A program made the position numbers and the translations under genes. Under the pieces are notes generated by a model, which saw nothing but the letters and a program-made list of their open reading frames with translations, did no database searches and had not been told where the DNA came from. A stretch of 64,000 nt of DNA from Candidatus Enterococcus huntleyi (GTDB taxonomy: Bacteria > Bacillota > Bacilli > Lactobacillales > Enterococcaceae), in the NCBI RefSeq assembly GCF_009933175.1, contig NZ_MAEJ01000008.1, forward strand, positions 62,001 to 126,000, in the 5' to 3' direction. Below are positions 23,676 through 32,226 of this stretch, piece after piece. Within the stretch, counting starts at the first letter, position 1, and each line of letters begins with the position of its first letter.

Positions 23676-24506
23676 TTAACCTTTGGTACCAGAACCAATA
23701 CTAATCCCTTGAACAAAATATTTTTGTCCGAAGAAGAAAATTAATAAAGCTGGAATTGTCATCAATGTTGAAGCAGCCATCATCGTATTCCATTCTGAAG
23801 AATACTGGCCTTTTAATTGCATTAAACCAAGTGCGAGTGTGTATTTTTCTGGACTATTCAAATAAATAAGGGGACTAAAGAAGTCATTCCACGTATTCAT
23901 GAAAGTAAAGAACCCTACAACCATCATAGCTGGCTTAACAAGAGGTAACATAATTCTGAAAAATATTTGGGGATGTGTTGCACCATCTAGAATAGCTGCT
24001 TCATCTAATTCTTTAGGAATTCCTGCGAAAAATTGTCGCATCAAAAAGATATTAAATCCGCCGCCGCCAAAAAATGCTGGCACGATTAATGGTACAAATG
24101 TATCAACATAGCCTAGTTCAGACCACATCATAAAAATTGGAATTAAAGTAACCGCACTTGGTAACATCATCGTAGCGATTACTAAAGCAAACCAAAAGTT
24201 TTTGAACTTAAAATCTAATCGGGCAAACGCATAACCAGAGAATGCCGAAGTAATTACATTCCCAAAAATTACAGGAATAATAATTATGAATGTATTTGTT
24301 AAATACAGTTTAAAATCCAACACTTCAAATACCTTCAGATAATTAGAAAACATAAATGTTTCTGGGAGCATTTTAGGTGGAAATTCAAAGATTTCTGTTG
24401 AATTCATTAGAGAACTTCTGACTAACCATAGAAATGGTAAAATCGAGACAATTCCTATGAAAATCAAAGGAACATACATCATTAATCTAGCTTTCTTTTT
24501 ACTCAT
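23676..24506 (-). CDS. ABC sugar transporter permease, MalG-type
   Basis: Permease of about 276 residues from ATG 24506, chosen for the GGAGG just upstream; an earlier ATG at 24536 would overlap the previous gene. Six membrane segments; phrases VRSSLMNSTEIFEFPPKML, GNVITSAFSGYAFARLDF, and the EAA loop DEAAILDGATHPQIFFRIML. It ends GISIGSGTKG, usual for the family. It is between the MalF-type partner (start two bases after that gene ends) and the GH2 gene (22 bp). Confidence 0.93.
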   Translation of the reverse strand: MSKKKARLMMYVPLIFIGIVSILPFLWLVRSSLMNSTEIFEFPPKMLPETFMFSNYLKVFEVLDFKLYLTNTFIIIIPVIFGNVITSAFSGYAFARLDFKFKNFWFALVIATMMLPSAVTLIPIFMMWSELGYVDTFVPLIVPAFFGGGGFNIFLMRQFFAGIPKELDEAAILDGATHPQIFFRIMLPLVKPAMMVVGFFTFMNTWNDFFSPLIYLNSPEKYTLALGLMQLKGQYSSEWNTMMAASTLMTIPALLIFFFGQKYFVQGISIGSGTKG

Positions 24507-24508
24507 CT

Positions 24509-25423
24509 CTATTCTCCTCCACCGTAATATACCCAACTTTTAGCTGTTCTGAAAATAAATAAAGTAAAAATTGAGATAATAATTAATAATATCCATGCCA
24601 ATGCTGATGCATAGCCAAACTGATTTTGCTGGAAGGCATTTCTATAAATCAGTAGCGCATAGAATAACGTCGCATTATTCGGTCCTCCGTTAGTCATGAT
24701 ATAGGCTTGAGAGAACGTTTGAAATGCCCCAATCAATCCCATAATTAGATTAAAGAAAATAATTGGTGTCAGCGAAGGTAAAGTAACATATCTAAATTTA
24801 TGGAACCAGTTGCCGCCATCCACTTCAACAGCTTCCAATAATTGTGTTGGTACATCTTGTAACCCTGCTAAGAAGATCAAAGCCGTCCCTCCACAAGCCC
24901 AAACGCCCATCAAAATTAGCGACGGAATTGCCGTTTTTTCATCAAAAATCCAATCCGATGTTGGCAGATTTAATTTTGTTAAAATGGAATTAAATAAACC
25001 GAAATCCGGATTAAACAACCACAACCAAAGGATATTGGAAGCCACTGCTGGAACCACTACTGGCAAATAAAATAAAGTTCTAAAGAAGCCTTGCCCTTTA
25101 ACTTTAGAATTCATCAATAGTGCAAGAATTAGTGCTGAAATCAAGGTTAATACAGTACTTCCAATCGCAAATATAAAGGTAATTACTAACGATTTTTTGA
25201 AAAACAAATCGTCAAAAAATATTTCTTTATAGTTATCAAGCCCAACAAATTTGTAATCAGCAATAACATTATAGTCAGTCAAACTCAGGTAAAGACTCGC
25301 TATCATTGGAACGACTGTAAAAATCAATAAGCCAAGTATCGCTGGAGAAGCAAATAAATAGCCGTAAAAATTTTCAATTTGTTTTAATTTGAATTTTTTC
25401 TTCTTTTTATTCATCAAACTCAC
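24509..25423 (-). CDS. ABC sugar transporter permease, MalF-type
   Basis: 304 residues with six membrane segments; YGYLFASPAILGLLIFTVVPM near the N-terminus and EAA loop LEAVEVDGGNWFHKFRYVTL. The first codon is GTG (25423), six bases after AGGAG; an ATG three codons later is less well spaced. The N-terminal tail NKKKKKFKLKQ is cytoplasmic. It works with the MalG-type partner and the lipoprotein encoded upstream. No ATPase gene is in the operon, so a shared ATPase is expected. Confidence 0.93.
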   Translation of the reverse strand: MSLMNKKKKKFKLKQIENFYGYLFASPAILGLLIFTVVPMIASLYLSLTDYNVIADYKFVGLDNYKEIFFDDLFFKKSLVITFIFAIGSTVLTLISALILALLMNSKVKGQGFFRTLFYLPVVVPAVASNILWLWLFNPDFGLFNSILTKLNLPTSDWIFDEKTAIPSLILMGVWACGGTALIFLAGLQDVPTQLLEAVEVDGGNWFHKFRYVTLPSLTPIIFFNLIMGLIGAFQTFSQAYIMTNGGPNNATLFYALLIYRNAFQQNQFGYASALAWILLIIISIFTLFIFRTAKSWVYYGGGE

Positions 25424-25487
25424 TCACCACTCCTATAAAACCAACTAGCAGCTTTTAAACAGCTGCCAGTTAGTTTCAAAATATTAT

Positions 25488-26867
25488 TTACTCAAACTTA
25501 TATTTATCTCCTAATTCTTTCTTTAATTTAGGAATGATTTCATTTTCAATGACATCTTTTGCATCCTTTTTGCCTGTCCAGACTTGTTCTAATGCTGGAT
25601 TTACAATTTGTTCAATCGTTGTTGCATCTTCAACGTAAAATGCTTTGTTTTTCGCTAAAGCATTCTCTTTTGCTTCAACTAAGGCTTCTTTTTTAAATTC
25701 AGGAGAGTTTTCTTGATTTGCCCAGATGTCTAATTTTTCAGGATCTGTATACCAATCATTTTGATTAGGTAACCATAAGCCAGAGTTAATTACATCAATA
25801 CTATTTTCTGGATTTAGTAAGAATTCCAAGAATTCTTGTGTTTCCGCCCAGTTTTCTTTTGTATTATCATTATCAAAAACAACAATTGGAGGTCCAAAGT
25901 TCATTTGTACAACTTTTTGATCCATTTTCGGTAAAACACCCATTGCTAAATTAAGGCCTTTATCTTTCATTGCTGCGCTCAATGATCTTAAATCCCAAGA
26001 GCCAGTAATACTCATAGCCACTCGATTAGTTAGCAATGCAGTATCTGTAGACGGAATCGTACTTGCTTGTGATGGTTTAGGCATTACATAATGTTCATAC
26101 ATCAATGATTGAAGCTTATCGATTGCATCAATCGATTCTTTTTTACCTAGCAAGATTGTTTCCCCATCTTCACTAACCAATCCTCCACCATTACCAATTA
26201 AGAATGATTCATAGCCTAGACCAGTAAAATTAGAAATTCCATAAGTGGCAATGTTTTTTTCATCAAATCCATCTTCACCAGGATGTTTGCCATTTCTATC
26301 AACTGTTAATTCTTTTAATTTCTCAACAAATGTGTCCCAATCCCATGCTTTAGCTACTTCATGAGGTGGTAATTCAACACCAGTTTCTTCAAAGTATTTC
26401 TTGTTGTAGAACATCGTTAGCATACCTGGTCCTGCTGGAGAGCCATAAATTTTGCCATTACGATATTTAGAAGTCGTTTCTGCAATCTTCCCTTCAAAAG
26501 CGCCTCCTTCTGCATACAATTCACTCAAATCTTTTAATTTGCCGCTGTTTCCCCACTCAGCTGTACTACTTTCAACCATGTACCCAACATCAGGCAATGT
26601 TTTCGTACTTGCCATTGTGTTCAATTTCTCCATATAATTGTCATACGGAATTTGTTGCGATTTCACTTTAATCTTATCCTGAGAATCATTGAAGGTATTC
26701 ACCAGCTTATCAACTGACTCCTTCTCAAGTGTGTCTCCCCAAAAAGTAAAATTAAGATTTACAACATCTGAATCTTTGTTACTTTCTGTTTTAGATTTAT
26801 TGGGACCACATGCAGCAATTGCTAAAACTGAACTTAATAAAACCAAAAACAATGTAATTTTTTTCAT
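25488..26867 (-). CDS. Extracellular sugar-binding lipoprotein of ABC importer
   Basis: 459 residues. The signal peptide MKKITLFLVLLSSVLAIAAC ends in a lipobox with Cys20, so it is anchored on the outer face of the membrane. The mature part is a cluster-1 (MalE/UgpB) binding protein: NLNFTFWGDTLEKESVDKLV, YMEKLNTMASTKTLPDVGYM, GPGMLTMFYNKKYFEETGVE and the C-terminal EIIPKLKKELGDKY. It is the first gene of the operon, below a cre site and opposite the ArsR-like regulator. The glycosidase at the end of the operon suggests an oligosaccharide ligand. Confidence 0.93.
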   Translation of the reverse strand: MKKITLFLVLLSSVLAIAACGPNKSKTESNKDSDVVNLNFTFWGDTLEKESVDKLVNTFNDSQDKIKVKSQQIPYDNYMEKLNTMASTKTLPDVGYMVESSTAEWGNSGKLKDLSELYAEGGAFEGKIAETTSKYRNGKIYGSPAGPGMLTMFYNKKYFEETGVELPPHEVAKAWDWDTFVEKLKELTVDRNGKHPGEDGFDEKNIATYGISNFTGLGYESFLIGNGGGLVSEDGETILLGKKESIDAIDKLQSLMYEHYVMPKPSQASTIPSTDTALLTNRVAMSITGSWDLRSLSAAMKDKGLNLAMGVLPKMDQKVVQMNFGPPIVVFDNDNTKENWAETQEFLEFLLNPENSIDVINSGLWLPNQNDWYTDPEKLDIWANQENSPEFKKEALVEAKENALAKNKAFYVEDATTIEQIVNPALEQVWTGKKDAKDVIENEIIPKLKKELGDKYKFE

Positions 26868-26914
26868 TTTATCCCCTCGTTTTCCAATTTAATAAAATAA
26901 TGAAACAAACAACT

Positions 26915-26928
26915 TGCAATCGATTACA
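26915..26928. promoter_or_regulatory. cre site upstream of the GH2/ABC operon
   Basis: TGCAATCGATTACA matches the cre consensus TGWAANCGNTNWCA except for the third base. It lies 48 bp before the binding-protein gene in the divergent promoter region with the ArsR-like regulator. Promoter boxes were not resolved; a TATAAT stands nearby on the minus strand at about 26937-26942. Confidence 0.7.
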
Positions 26929-27063
26929 TTTCTGATTTTAAATTATAAACAGCTATAAATCAACATATTTTAAGTTGCTTTTTTTGTTAAATAAACTTAC
27001 TATATATGTATAATCACTTCATTTTGTTTACTATATTTACAAATAAAGAAAAGAGGTTCACTC

Positions 27064-27975
27064 ATGGAATTAAAAACTGACGAACAATCTTTACCCGTAT
27101 ATGAAGCCTTAGCGAATAAAACCCGATTAGATATCATCAACCTTTTATCAGAAGAATCAAACCTAAATTTATCCCAGATTGCAACCAAATTAAACTTGAG
27201 TAATCCCATGATTACCAAGCACATGAAAAAATTACTAGATGCTCGACTCGTTAAAATAGAAAAAAAAGCTGGGATATCTGGAATACAAAAAATTGTTTCG
27301 CTTAATATTGAGGAAATTCGAATTTTATTTCCAAAAAAATTATTCCCAGACTTCTTTTCCTACTCATCAAGTATCGGTATCGGCCTGTACACGGACTATT
27401 ATGTCCTACCTACATGTGGTCTCGTTAGTCCGACTGGCAAAATCGGCATTTTTGATCAACCTAAGTATTTTTCTGATAATGAAAGAATCAATGCCTCGAT
27501 GCTCTGGTTTTCAGAAGGCTTTATCGAATATAAAATTCCCAATCCACTTGGTGAAGATGATAATCCCGAGGTATTAGAAATTAGCACAGAAATCAGTTCA
27601 GAATTTGTTTTTTCAAATAATAACTGGCCTAGCGATGTCACTTTTTTGATTAATGATGTAGAAATCGGTACTTACACAATCCCAGGAAATTACTCAGATG
27701 TACGAGGCTTGTTAACACCAGATTGGTGGGATGATGTCTTAAGTCAATACGGTCTATTGAAACGAATTGGTATCAATAGATATAACACAAGTATCGATGG
27801 TGAAGTCTTATCTGATAAGACAATTGCTGACCTAAATTTAAAATCAAGTCCAACTATCTCACTTAAATTTTTGATTAAGCACGATGCAAAACATCGCGGT
27901 GGCTTAACCATATTTGGTGAATCATTTGGAAACCACCCTCAAAACATAGGAATTAATCTTTACTACTCAAACTAG
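27064..27975 (+). CDS. ArsR-type HTH regulator, probable local regulator of the GH2/ABC operon
   Basis: 303 residues. N-terminal winged helix at about 10-85: VYEALANKTRLDIINLLSEES, then LSQIATKLNLSNPMITKHMKKLLDARLVK. The remaining 200 residues (from about 100) are a beta-rich region with STEISSEFVFSNNNWPSDVTF and, near the end, HRGGLTIFGESFGNHPQNI, which may bind a sugar ligand. There are no metal-binding cysteine pairs. It is divergent from the ABC/GH2 operon with about 195 bp between, which makes it the likely regulator; activation or repression cannot be told. Confidence 0.82.
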   Translation: MELKTDEQSLPVYEALANKTRLDIINLLSEESNLNLSQIATKLNLSNPMITKHMKKLLDARLVKIEKKAGISGIQKIVSLNIEEIRILFPKKLFPDFFSYSSSIGIGLYTDYYVLPTCGLVSPTGKIGIFDQPKYFSDNERINASMLWFSEGFIEYKIPNPLGEDDNPEVLEISTEISSEFVFSNNNWPSDVTFLINDVEIGTYTIPGNYSDVRGLLTPDWWDDVLSQYGLLKRIGINRYNTSIDGEVLSDKTIADLNLKSSPTISLKFLIKHDAKHRGGLTIFGESFGNHPQNIGINLYYSN

Positions 27976-28020
27976 ATAACTCAATAAACCAAACTGATTT
28001 AACCTCTGATTAAATAACTG

Positions 28021-28054
28021 ATAGCGGCGACTGAATGGCGCCGCTATTTTTTTG
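28021..28054 (+). terminator. Terminator after the ArsR-type gene
   Basis: TAGCGGCG-ACTGAATGG-CGCCGCTA followed by seven T. Confidence 0.87.
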
Positions 28055-28155
28055 ATTGTCAGTTAAAAACTTAGCTTGAAATTACTATCCTTCGTCTGAT
28101 CTACTGAGTAAAACTTCTTAATTCTCCCGTCTATTTTACGCCTTCATATTCCCCC

Positions 28156-28184
28156 TAGACATCCAGGAATATTTAGTCTATAAT
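28156..28184 (+). promoter_or_regulatory. bioY promoter
   Basis: TAGACA (28156-28161) and TATAAT (28179-28184) with a 17-bp spacer, overlapping the start of the BirA operator. Confidence 0.75.
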
Positions 28185-28219
28185 TTCGTTAACCAATAAT
28201 AAAAATAAAGTTAACGAAA
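28184..28219. promoter_or_regulatory. BirA operator before bioY
   Basis: TTTCGTTAAC (28184-28193) and GTTAACGAAA (28210-28219) form a perfect inverted repeat with a 16-bp spacer, the usual form of the Firmicute BirA operator. It covers the start point, so holo-BirA should repress bioY when biotin is plentiful. Confidence 0.85.
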
Positions 28220-28228
28220 GAGAGAGCT

Positions 28229-28768
28229 ATGAAAACTTCACTGAAAGAATGGATTCTGGCTGCTGAATTTGCAGCAATTATTGCGGTACTTTCCCAATTT
28301 ACGATTCCTCTAGGATTGATTCCTTTGACTGGCCAAACGCTGGCTGTCGGGTTAACGGCTACCTTACTCGGAAAGCGCACAGGCACCTACGCGATTTTAA
28401 TTTATTTACTCTTAGGACTTGTTGGGCTTCCAGTATTCGCTGGTATGACCAGTGGTTTCGGCGTTTTATTTGGGACAACTGGTGGCTACTTGATTGGCTT
28501 TATCTTCAACGGATTAGTGACTGGGGCCATCTTAGAAAAGACTGCCTTCACCTACTCTTGGGCGATTATTGCTAATACTATCGGCGCCATGGTTACCTTA
28601 TTCTTCGGGACTGTTTGGCTTAAAATTAGTGCGGATCTAAGCTGGCAATCGGCTTTTTCTTCAGGCTTCGTCTTTTTCATCCTGCCAGGAATTATCAAAG
28701 CTGTAGCCGCCGGTTATTTAGGAATTTTTATCCAAAAACGAATTCCCTCTTTGCGTTTACGAAAATAA
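28229..28768 (+). CDS. bioY: Biotin transporter substrate-binding membrane protein
   Basis: S component of an ECF-type vitamin importer, 179 residues with about six membrane segments. Family phrases: FTIPLGLIPLTGQTLAVGLTATLLGKRTG, YLLLGLVGLPVFAGMTSGFGVLFGTTGGYLIGF and a C-terminal FFILPGIIKAVAAGYLG. It binds biotin and works with the general ECF module encoded elsewhere. The BirA operator directly upstream supports the function. Confidence 0.95.
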   Translation: MKTSLKEWILAAEFAAIIAVLSQFTIPLGLIPLTGQTLAVGLTATLLGKRTGTYAILIYLLLGLVGLPVFAGMTSGFGVLFGTTGGYLIGFIFNGLVTGAILEKTAFTYSWAIIANTIGAMVTLFFGTVWLKISADLSWQSAFSSGFVFFILPGIIKAVAAGYLGIFIQKRIPSLRLRK

Positions 28769-28842
28769 AAGTAAATTCTTTTACTTATCGAAATAATGCT
28801 GCTTCGGTAACATTCAATTTGATAATTAGAGCCATGCAAAAA

Positions 28843-28886
28843 AGATACGCAACCAAAAGATTTTACTCTTTTAGTTGCGTATCTCT
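28843..28886. terminator. Bidirectional terminator between bioY and queT
   Basis: AGATACGCAACCAAAAGA-TTTTACTC-TTTTAGTTGCGTATCT, 14 or more pairs, flanked by A6 and a T-rich tract. Confidence 0.87.
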
Positions 28887-28932
28887 ATTATGATTAGGTG
28901 TTACTCATTTATATAAGAAGTAAAGCGACTCT

Positions 28933-29442
28933 CTACTTCGTAAAATCAATTTTTTTGCTAGCCCAATGGATGATAATCCCACCGACTGTCATAGAAGCCA
29001 ATTCACCAGCGCCAATAACGACCCAATTCAGGAAGAAAGGTGCATCATACAGAATGGTTAATTGCCCAGCAACCGTGAACATTGAAAAAGCAAATAAAAT
29101 TGCTGTTACAATCATTTTGTGCTTCATATTTTTCAAGTTTCTAGTCACATAATAGTTCACGACTAAGACGATAAACGTCGAGACACTCCCAACAACAACG
29201 TCGATAATTCCCAGTGGTGACGCCATATTGGCGATTGCTACGCCCAGCGTTACAGCAATGATGTAGCGTTTGTTATACAAAGATAGATAGTTAAACATTT
29301 CCGATAGACGAATTTGGATAGCTCCAAAGCTAATCACGGATAAGAAGACCGTAATCACGACATATAGCCCTGTGATAAGCGCCATTCTTGCCGTTTCCGA
29401 GACCGTCCAACGAGTGGTGGTACGCGTTTTGTTCTGATTCAT
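28933..29442 (-). CDS. queT: Queuosine precursor (preQ1) transporter, QueT family
   Basis: ECF S component of the QueT family (COG4708), 169 residues, six membrane segments. Recognisable phrases: ARMALITGLYVVITVFLSVISFGAIQIRLSEMFNYLSLYN and VAIANMASPLGIIDVVVGSVSTF, then GELASMTVGGIIIHW. It brings in a queuosine precursor for tRNA modification together with the general ECF module. Its AAAGGAG ribosome site lies inside a preQ1-II-like leader, which should shut translation when preQ1 is present. Confidence 0.9.
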   Translation of the reverse strand: MNQNKTRTTTRWTVSETARMALITGLYVVITVFLSVISFGAIQIRLSEMFNYLSLYNKRYIIAVTLGVAIANMASPLGIIDVVVGSVSTFIVLVVNYYVTRNLKNMKHKMIVTAILFAFSMFTVAGQLTILYDAPFFLNWVVIGAGELASMTVGGIIIHWASKKIDFTK

Positions 29443-29445
29443 TTG

Positions 29446-29558
29446 TCATTCTCCTTTACAAGATTGCTCTTGCGTATAACTGTGACCAAAGGATGGGAGC
29501 ACTAGATCACTCTCTAGTAAACTCCAACTGAAGTGCCACAGTGTGGGCGAACCCACTG
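29446..29558 (-). promoter_or_regulatory. preQ1-II-like riboswitch before queT
   Basis: Reading the minus strand: a 5' hairpin GTGGG-TTCG-CCCAC, then ACTGTG pairing with CACAGT (29479-29484), with an extra hairpin GGAG..ACTAGA-GAGTGA-TCTAGT..CTCC inside, then TATACG, the hairpin CAAGA-GCAA-TCTTG and AAAGGAG. TCCTTT inside the first stem can pair with AAAGGA of the ribosome site, as in the preQ1-II pseudoknot. The family is known in Lactobacillales upstream of COG4708 genes. The internal extra hairpin makes this copy larger than usual. Confidence 0.62.
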
Positions 29559-29633
29559 CTATCTATAATACTCGAAAAAATGTTTTTTTCAAGAAAAATT
29601 TCAGATTTATCAGAAGAGACTGTTTGTCAGAAT

Positions 29634-30398
29634 TTATTTAAGTAACCAACCGCCGTCGATAGGAACAACATTCCCTTGCAAATAGCTTGATTGACGGCTA
29701 GCCAAGAATAGCGTTAACGCTGCAACCTCTTCCGGCTGCGCCCAACGTTTAACCGGCGTTTCATCGGCTACCCATTTGGCCATCGCGCCATCGCCTTCAA
29801 AATCGGCTTTGTTCATCGGGGTCTGGATTGCTCCCGGCGCAATCGCTTTGACGGCAATTCCTTTATCGGCATAATCCAAAGCCAATTGTTTGGTAAATCC
29901 GGCAATCGCATGTTTCGCTGCTGTGTAGGCAATTCCGCCACCGCCAGCGACCAAACTCGCAATCGAAGCCATGTTAATAATTGTGCCAGACTCGCGTTTA
30001 AGCATTTCAGGTAAGACTAATTTTGTCAGCTGGAAGACACTTTTGACATCGACTGCCATCAGCTCATCCCAAAGCTCCTCACTGGTTTCCAATAAAGGGC
30101 GATATTCATCAAGAATGCCGGCTGTGTTCAGCAAAATATCAATCTCACCAAAGCGACTACGACAAGCCTCAACCGTCAAGCGCAATACCGCTAATTCCTT
30201 CACATCGCCCACTTGAAAAGCAAAGGTTTCTGGGTAAGCTGCTTGTAACTGACACATTTTGGGCTCTTGTAAATCTAATCCGTAGACTCGCGCTCCCTGA
30301 GCCAAAAAAGCTTCCGCCTGCGCATAGCCAATCCCAGATCCAGCCCCAGTCACTAAAACGGTTTGATTGGCGAACTCTTTATAAACAACCTCGCTCAT
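29634..30398 (-). CDS. Short-chain dehydrogenase/reductase
   Basis: NAD(P)-dependent oxidoreductase of the classical SDR family, 254 residues. Cofactor loop TGAGSGIG at about 17-24, LLNTAGILDEYRP (NNAG-like), catalytic Ser in NMASIASLVAGGG, Tyr-x3-Lys in IAYTAAKHA, and VKAIAPGAIQTPM. The C-terminus (LQGNVVPIDGGWLLK) is FabG-like. Asp in GLDLQ after strand 2 favours NAD(H). The substrate is unknown. The ATG overlaps the stop of the DUF2829 gene by four bases, so the two are translated together. Confidence 0.92.
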   Translation of the reverse strand: MSEVVYKEFANQTVLVTGAGSGIGYAQAEAFLAQGARVYGLDLQEPKMCQLQAAYPETFAFQVGDVKELAVLRLTVEACRSRFGEIDILLNTAGILDEYRPLLETSEELWDELMAVDVKSVFQLTKLVLPEMLKRESGTIINMASIASLVAGGGGIAYTAAKHAIAGFTKQLALDYADKGIAVKAIAPGAIQTPMNKADFEGDGAMAKWVADETPVKRWAQPEEVAALTLFLASRQSSYLQGNVVPIDGGWLLK

Positions 30399-30622
30399 CC
30401 TTCAACAATCATCCAGTCCTCTGCTAAAATATCGCAGACGGTTGGCGCAAAGCTAGAAAATCCTTCATCCGATGTCTTAATTAACAAATACGGTGTCACT
30501 GGTGAGCCATCATATTCATCGCCTTCAACCAAAGTGACATACAACTCAAAGCCGCTCCAGCCTTTACGTAGTATTTTCTTGCCGTTCTTCAATTCTGGTA
30601 AAATTTCTTCAAATGTCATCAT
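30395..30622 (-). CDS. DUF2829 protein (Tad2-like fold)
   Basis: 75 residues: MTFEEILPELKNGKKILRKGW, YVTLVEGDEYDGSPVTPYLL and CDILAEDWMIVEG are the family landmarks (the W-x-G and the closing DILAxDW). DUF2829 includes Tad2, a phage protein that binds signalling molecules of Thoeris immunity, but chromosomal members also exist with no known role. It starts after GAGGAGA and overlaps the SDR gene by ATGA. The pairing with an oxidoreductase, and no phage genes around, suggest a cell function; that is inference. Confidence 0.85.
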   Translation of the reverse strand: MMTFEEILPELKNGKKILRKGWSGFELYVTLVEGDEYDGSPVTPYLLIKTSDEGFSSFAPTVCDILAEDWMIVEG

Positions 30623-30691
30623 TATTCTCCTCTTTTTCTATTGTTTTTATTATTAAACAAAATCAGTTCTGTTACGCATCACGCACGCTGC

Positions 30692-31306
30692 TTATTTCGG
30701 TGAATAGCCAATCGTTTCATGATAAATTGGTAATAGCGATTGATACGTCGCCCACATATATTCTTTAGCTGCTTCAGGTTTTTGCCATAACTCACTCTCT
30801 TTAGGAATGATGCGACCAATCTGAAACTCGCCTTTTTTTACATCACGAAAACGCGTTAAACCTTTCGTCAAATCAACATCGGTCAGCCGCTCCACTTTAT
30901 CAATCGTATGGTCAAATGAAACCATCGTATCCTCAGGCAACTTGCCAAAAAGTCTCGGTTTATCTAGCATCGCCTGTGCCATCTCTTTTTCATTTTTAGG
31001 ATTATCGATGAAGGATAGCCACATAAATACATAGTCTGGAAAGATACCTAGCTGGAAATGAGGCTCCATTTTATAACCGCGCTTCTTACGACTAATCGCC
31101 GACCAAGTATTTTCCGGCGGATAAACCGTCCGTCTACGATGCTGCGCGATATGCACAAACAACGCTTCGTTAACTTCTTTCTCTAATAACGCTTTAAAGG
31201 AATCATCCAATTCCTGAAATACCGGTTGAATTACCGCGCGAATCGCGGCCATTCGTTCGTCCAATCCATCTATAGCGAATACGTCAAAACTTTCTTCCGT
31301 AAACAT
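30692..31306 (-). CDS. DUF1054 (YktB-like) protein
   Basis: Cytoplasmic protein of 204 residues, the usual length of the DUF1054/UPF0637 family: FDVFAIDGLDERMAAIR, HIAQHRRRTVYPPENTWSAI, KRGYKMEPHFQLGIFPDYVF and DKVERLTDVDL. The biochemical role of the family is unknown. It has no obvious operon partner; the downstream DUF2829 gene begins 70 bp later. Confidence 0.88.
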   Translation of the reverse strand: MFTEESFDVFAIDGLDERMAAIRAVIQPVFQELDDSFKALLEKEVNEALFVHIAQHRRRTVYPPENTWSAISRKKRGYKMEPHFQLGIFPDYVFMWLSFIDNPKNEKEMAQAMLDKPRLFGKLPEDTMVSFDHTIDKVERLTDVDLTKGLTRFRDVKKGEFQIGRIIPKESELWQKPEAAKEYMWATYQSLLPIYHETIGYSPK

Positions 31307-31558
31307 CTTGATTCCTCACAATCTGTACAAATTTAATACGACTCTTTATTTTAACGGAAAATCAGAAAAATAGCCAAATCTGAATTTTTGACCCTCGCTA
31401 AGCTTTGCCTAAAAGTCTGAGGAAACTTTTTTAATTAAAAGAAGACTCCCTCCCCATTTCACTTAACGTCTTCCTATAAATGCTGAATCCCAGTCAAAAT
31501 AAGTAGCTTTACTCAGCTATTCTCGTGTATACTTTGCTTTGAGAAAGGGGTGCTTTTG

Positions 31559-32197
31559 ATGGCACAAACACTGCTACAAAAATTACGTCTACAACCCGAT
31601 CAGAAGGTCACAATTTTACAGCGTCCGAGTGCGGATTATTTTGCTGAATTGAACGTTTCTGAAGCTTATCCAACAGAACCTGTCGAAACGATCATTTTAT
31701 TTGTCAAAACCATCGACGAATTCAAAGAACAGGTCTTAACTATTGTGAAGAAAAATTTACTCGTTCCTAACGGTCGCTTGCTGATTGCCTATCCTAAAAA
31801 AGGCAATAAACAATTTGAAACCTTTGTCCATCGAGATGAAATTTTTCCAGCACTTAAAGTCGATGAAGAAGATGGCTATATCCCCGGTAGTGATTACAAA
31901 TTCAATCAAATGGTCAAACTCGATGAAATTTATACCCTCATTGGCCTGAAACGTGTTACTAAAAAGAACACAAAGACAGCTGCCAGCCAATCGGTGGGTG
32001 ATTACGTCGCCTTTATTCCAACATTAGAAAAAGAACTCGCAGCCGAACCGCAAGCTCTAGAATTTTTCAAATCATTAACCCCAGGCTATCAAAGAAATTG
32101 GGCCCGCTATGTCTACAGCGCTAAGCAAGAAGCGACACAAGTAAAACGAAAACAAGAAATGATTGATTTATTGAAACAAGGGATTAAGTATAAATAG
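31559..32197 (+). CDS. YdeI/OmpD-associated domain protein
   Basis: About 212 residues from ATG 31559 (AAAGGGG upstream; a GTG at 31550 is too close to that site). The N-terminal 130 residues are an alpha/beta region (VETIILFVKTIDEFKE, NGRLLIAYPKKG) that resembles DUF3052-type folds. The C-terminal part, ALEFFKSLTPGYQRNWARYVYSAKQEAT with KRKQEMIDLL, is the bacteriocin-protection/YdeI (OmdA-like) domain. The function is unknown. The DUF1801 gene 29 bp later is commonly associated with YdeI domains. Confidence 0.82.
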   Translation: MAQTLLQKLRLQPDQKVTILQRPSADYFAELNVSEAYPTEPVETIILFVKTIDEFKEQVLTIVKKNLLVPNGRLLIAYPKKGNKQFETFVHRDEIFPALKVDEEDGYIPGSDYKFNQMVKLDEIYTLIGLKRVTKKNTKTAASQSVGDYVAFIPTLEKELAAEPQALEFFKSLTPGYQRNWARYVYSAKQEATQVKRKQEMIDLLKQGIKYK

Positions 32198-32226
32198 CTA
32201 TCCAGCTACTACTAAAGGAGGCTGTC

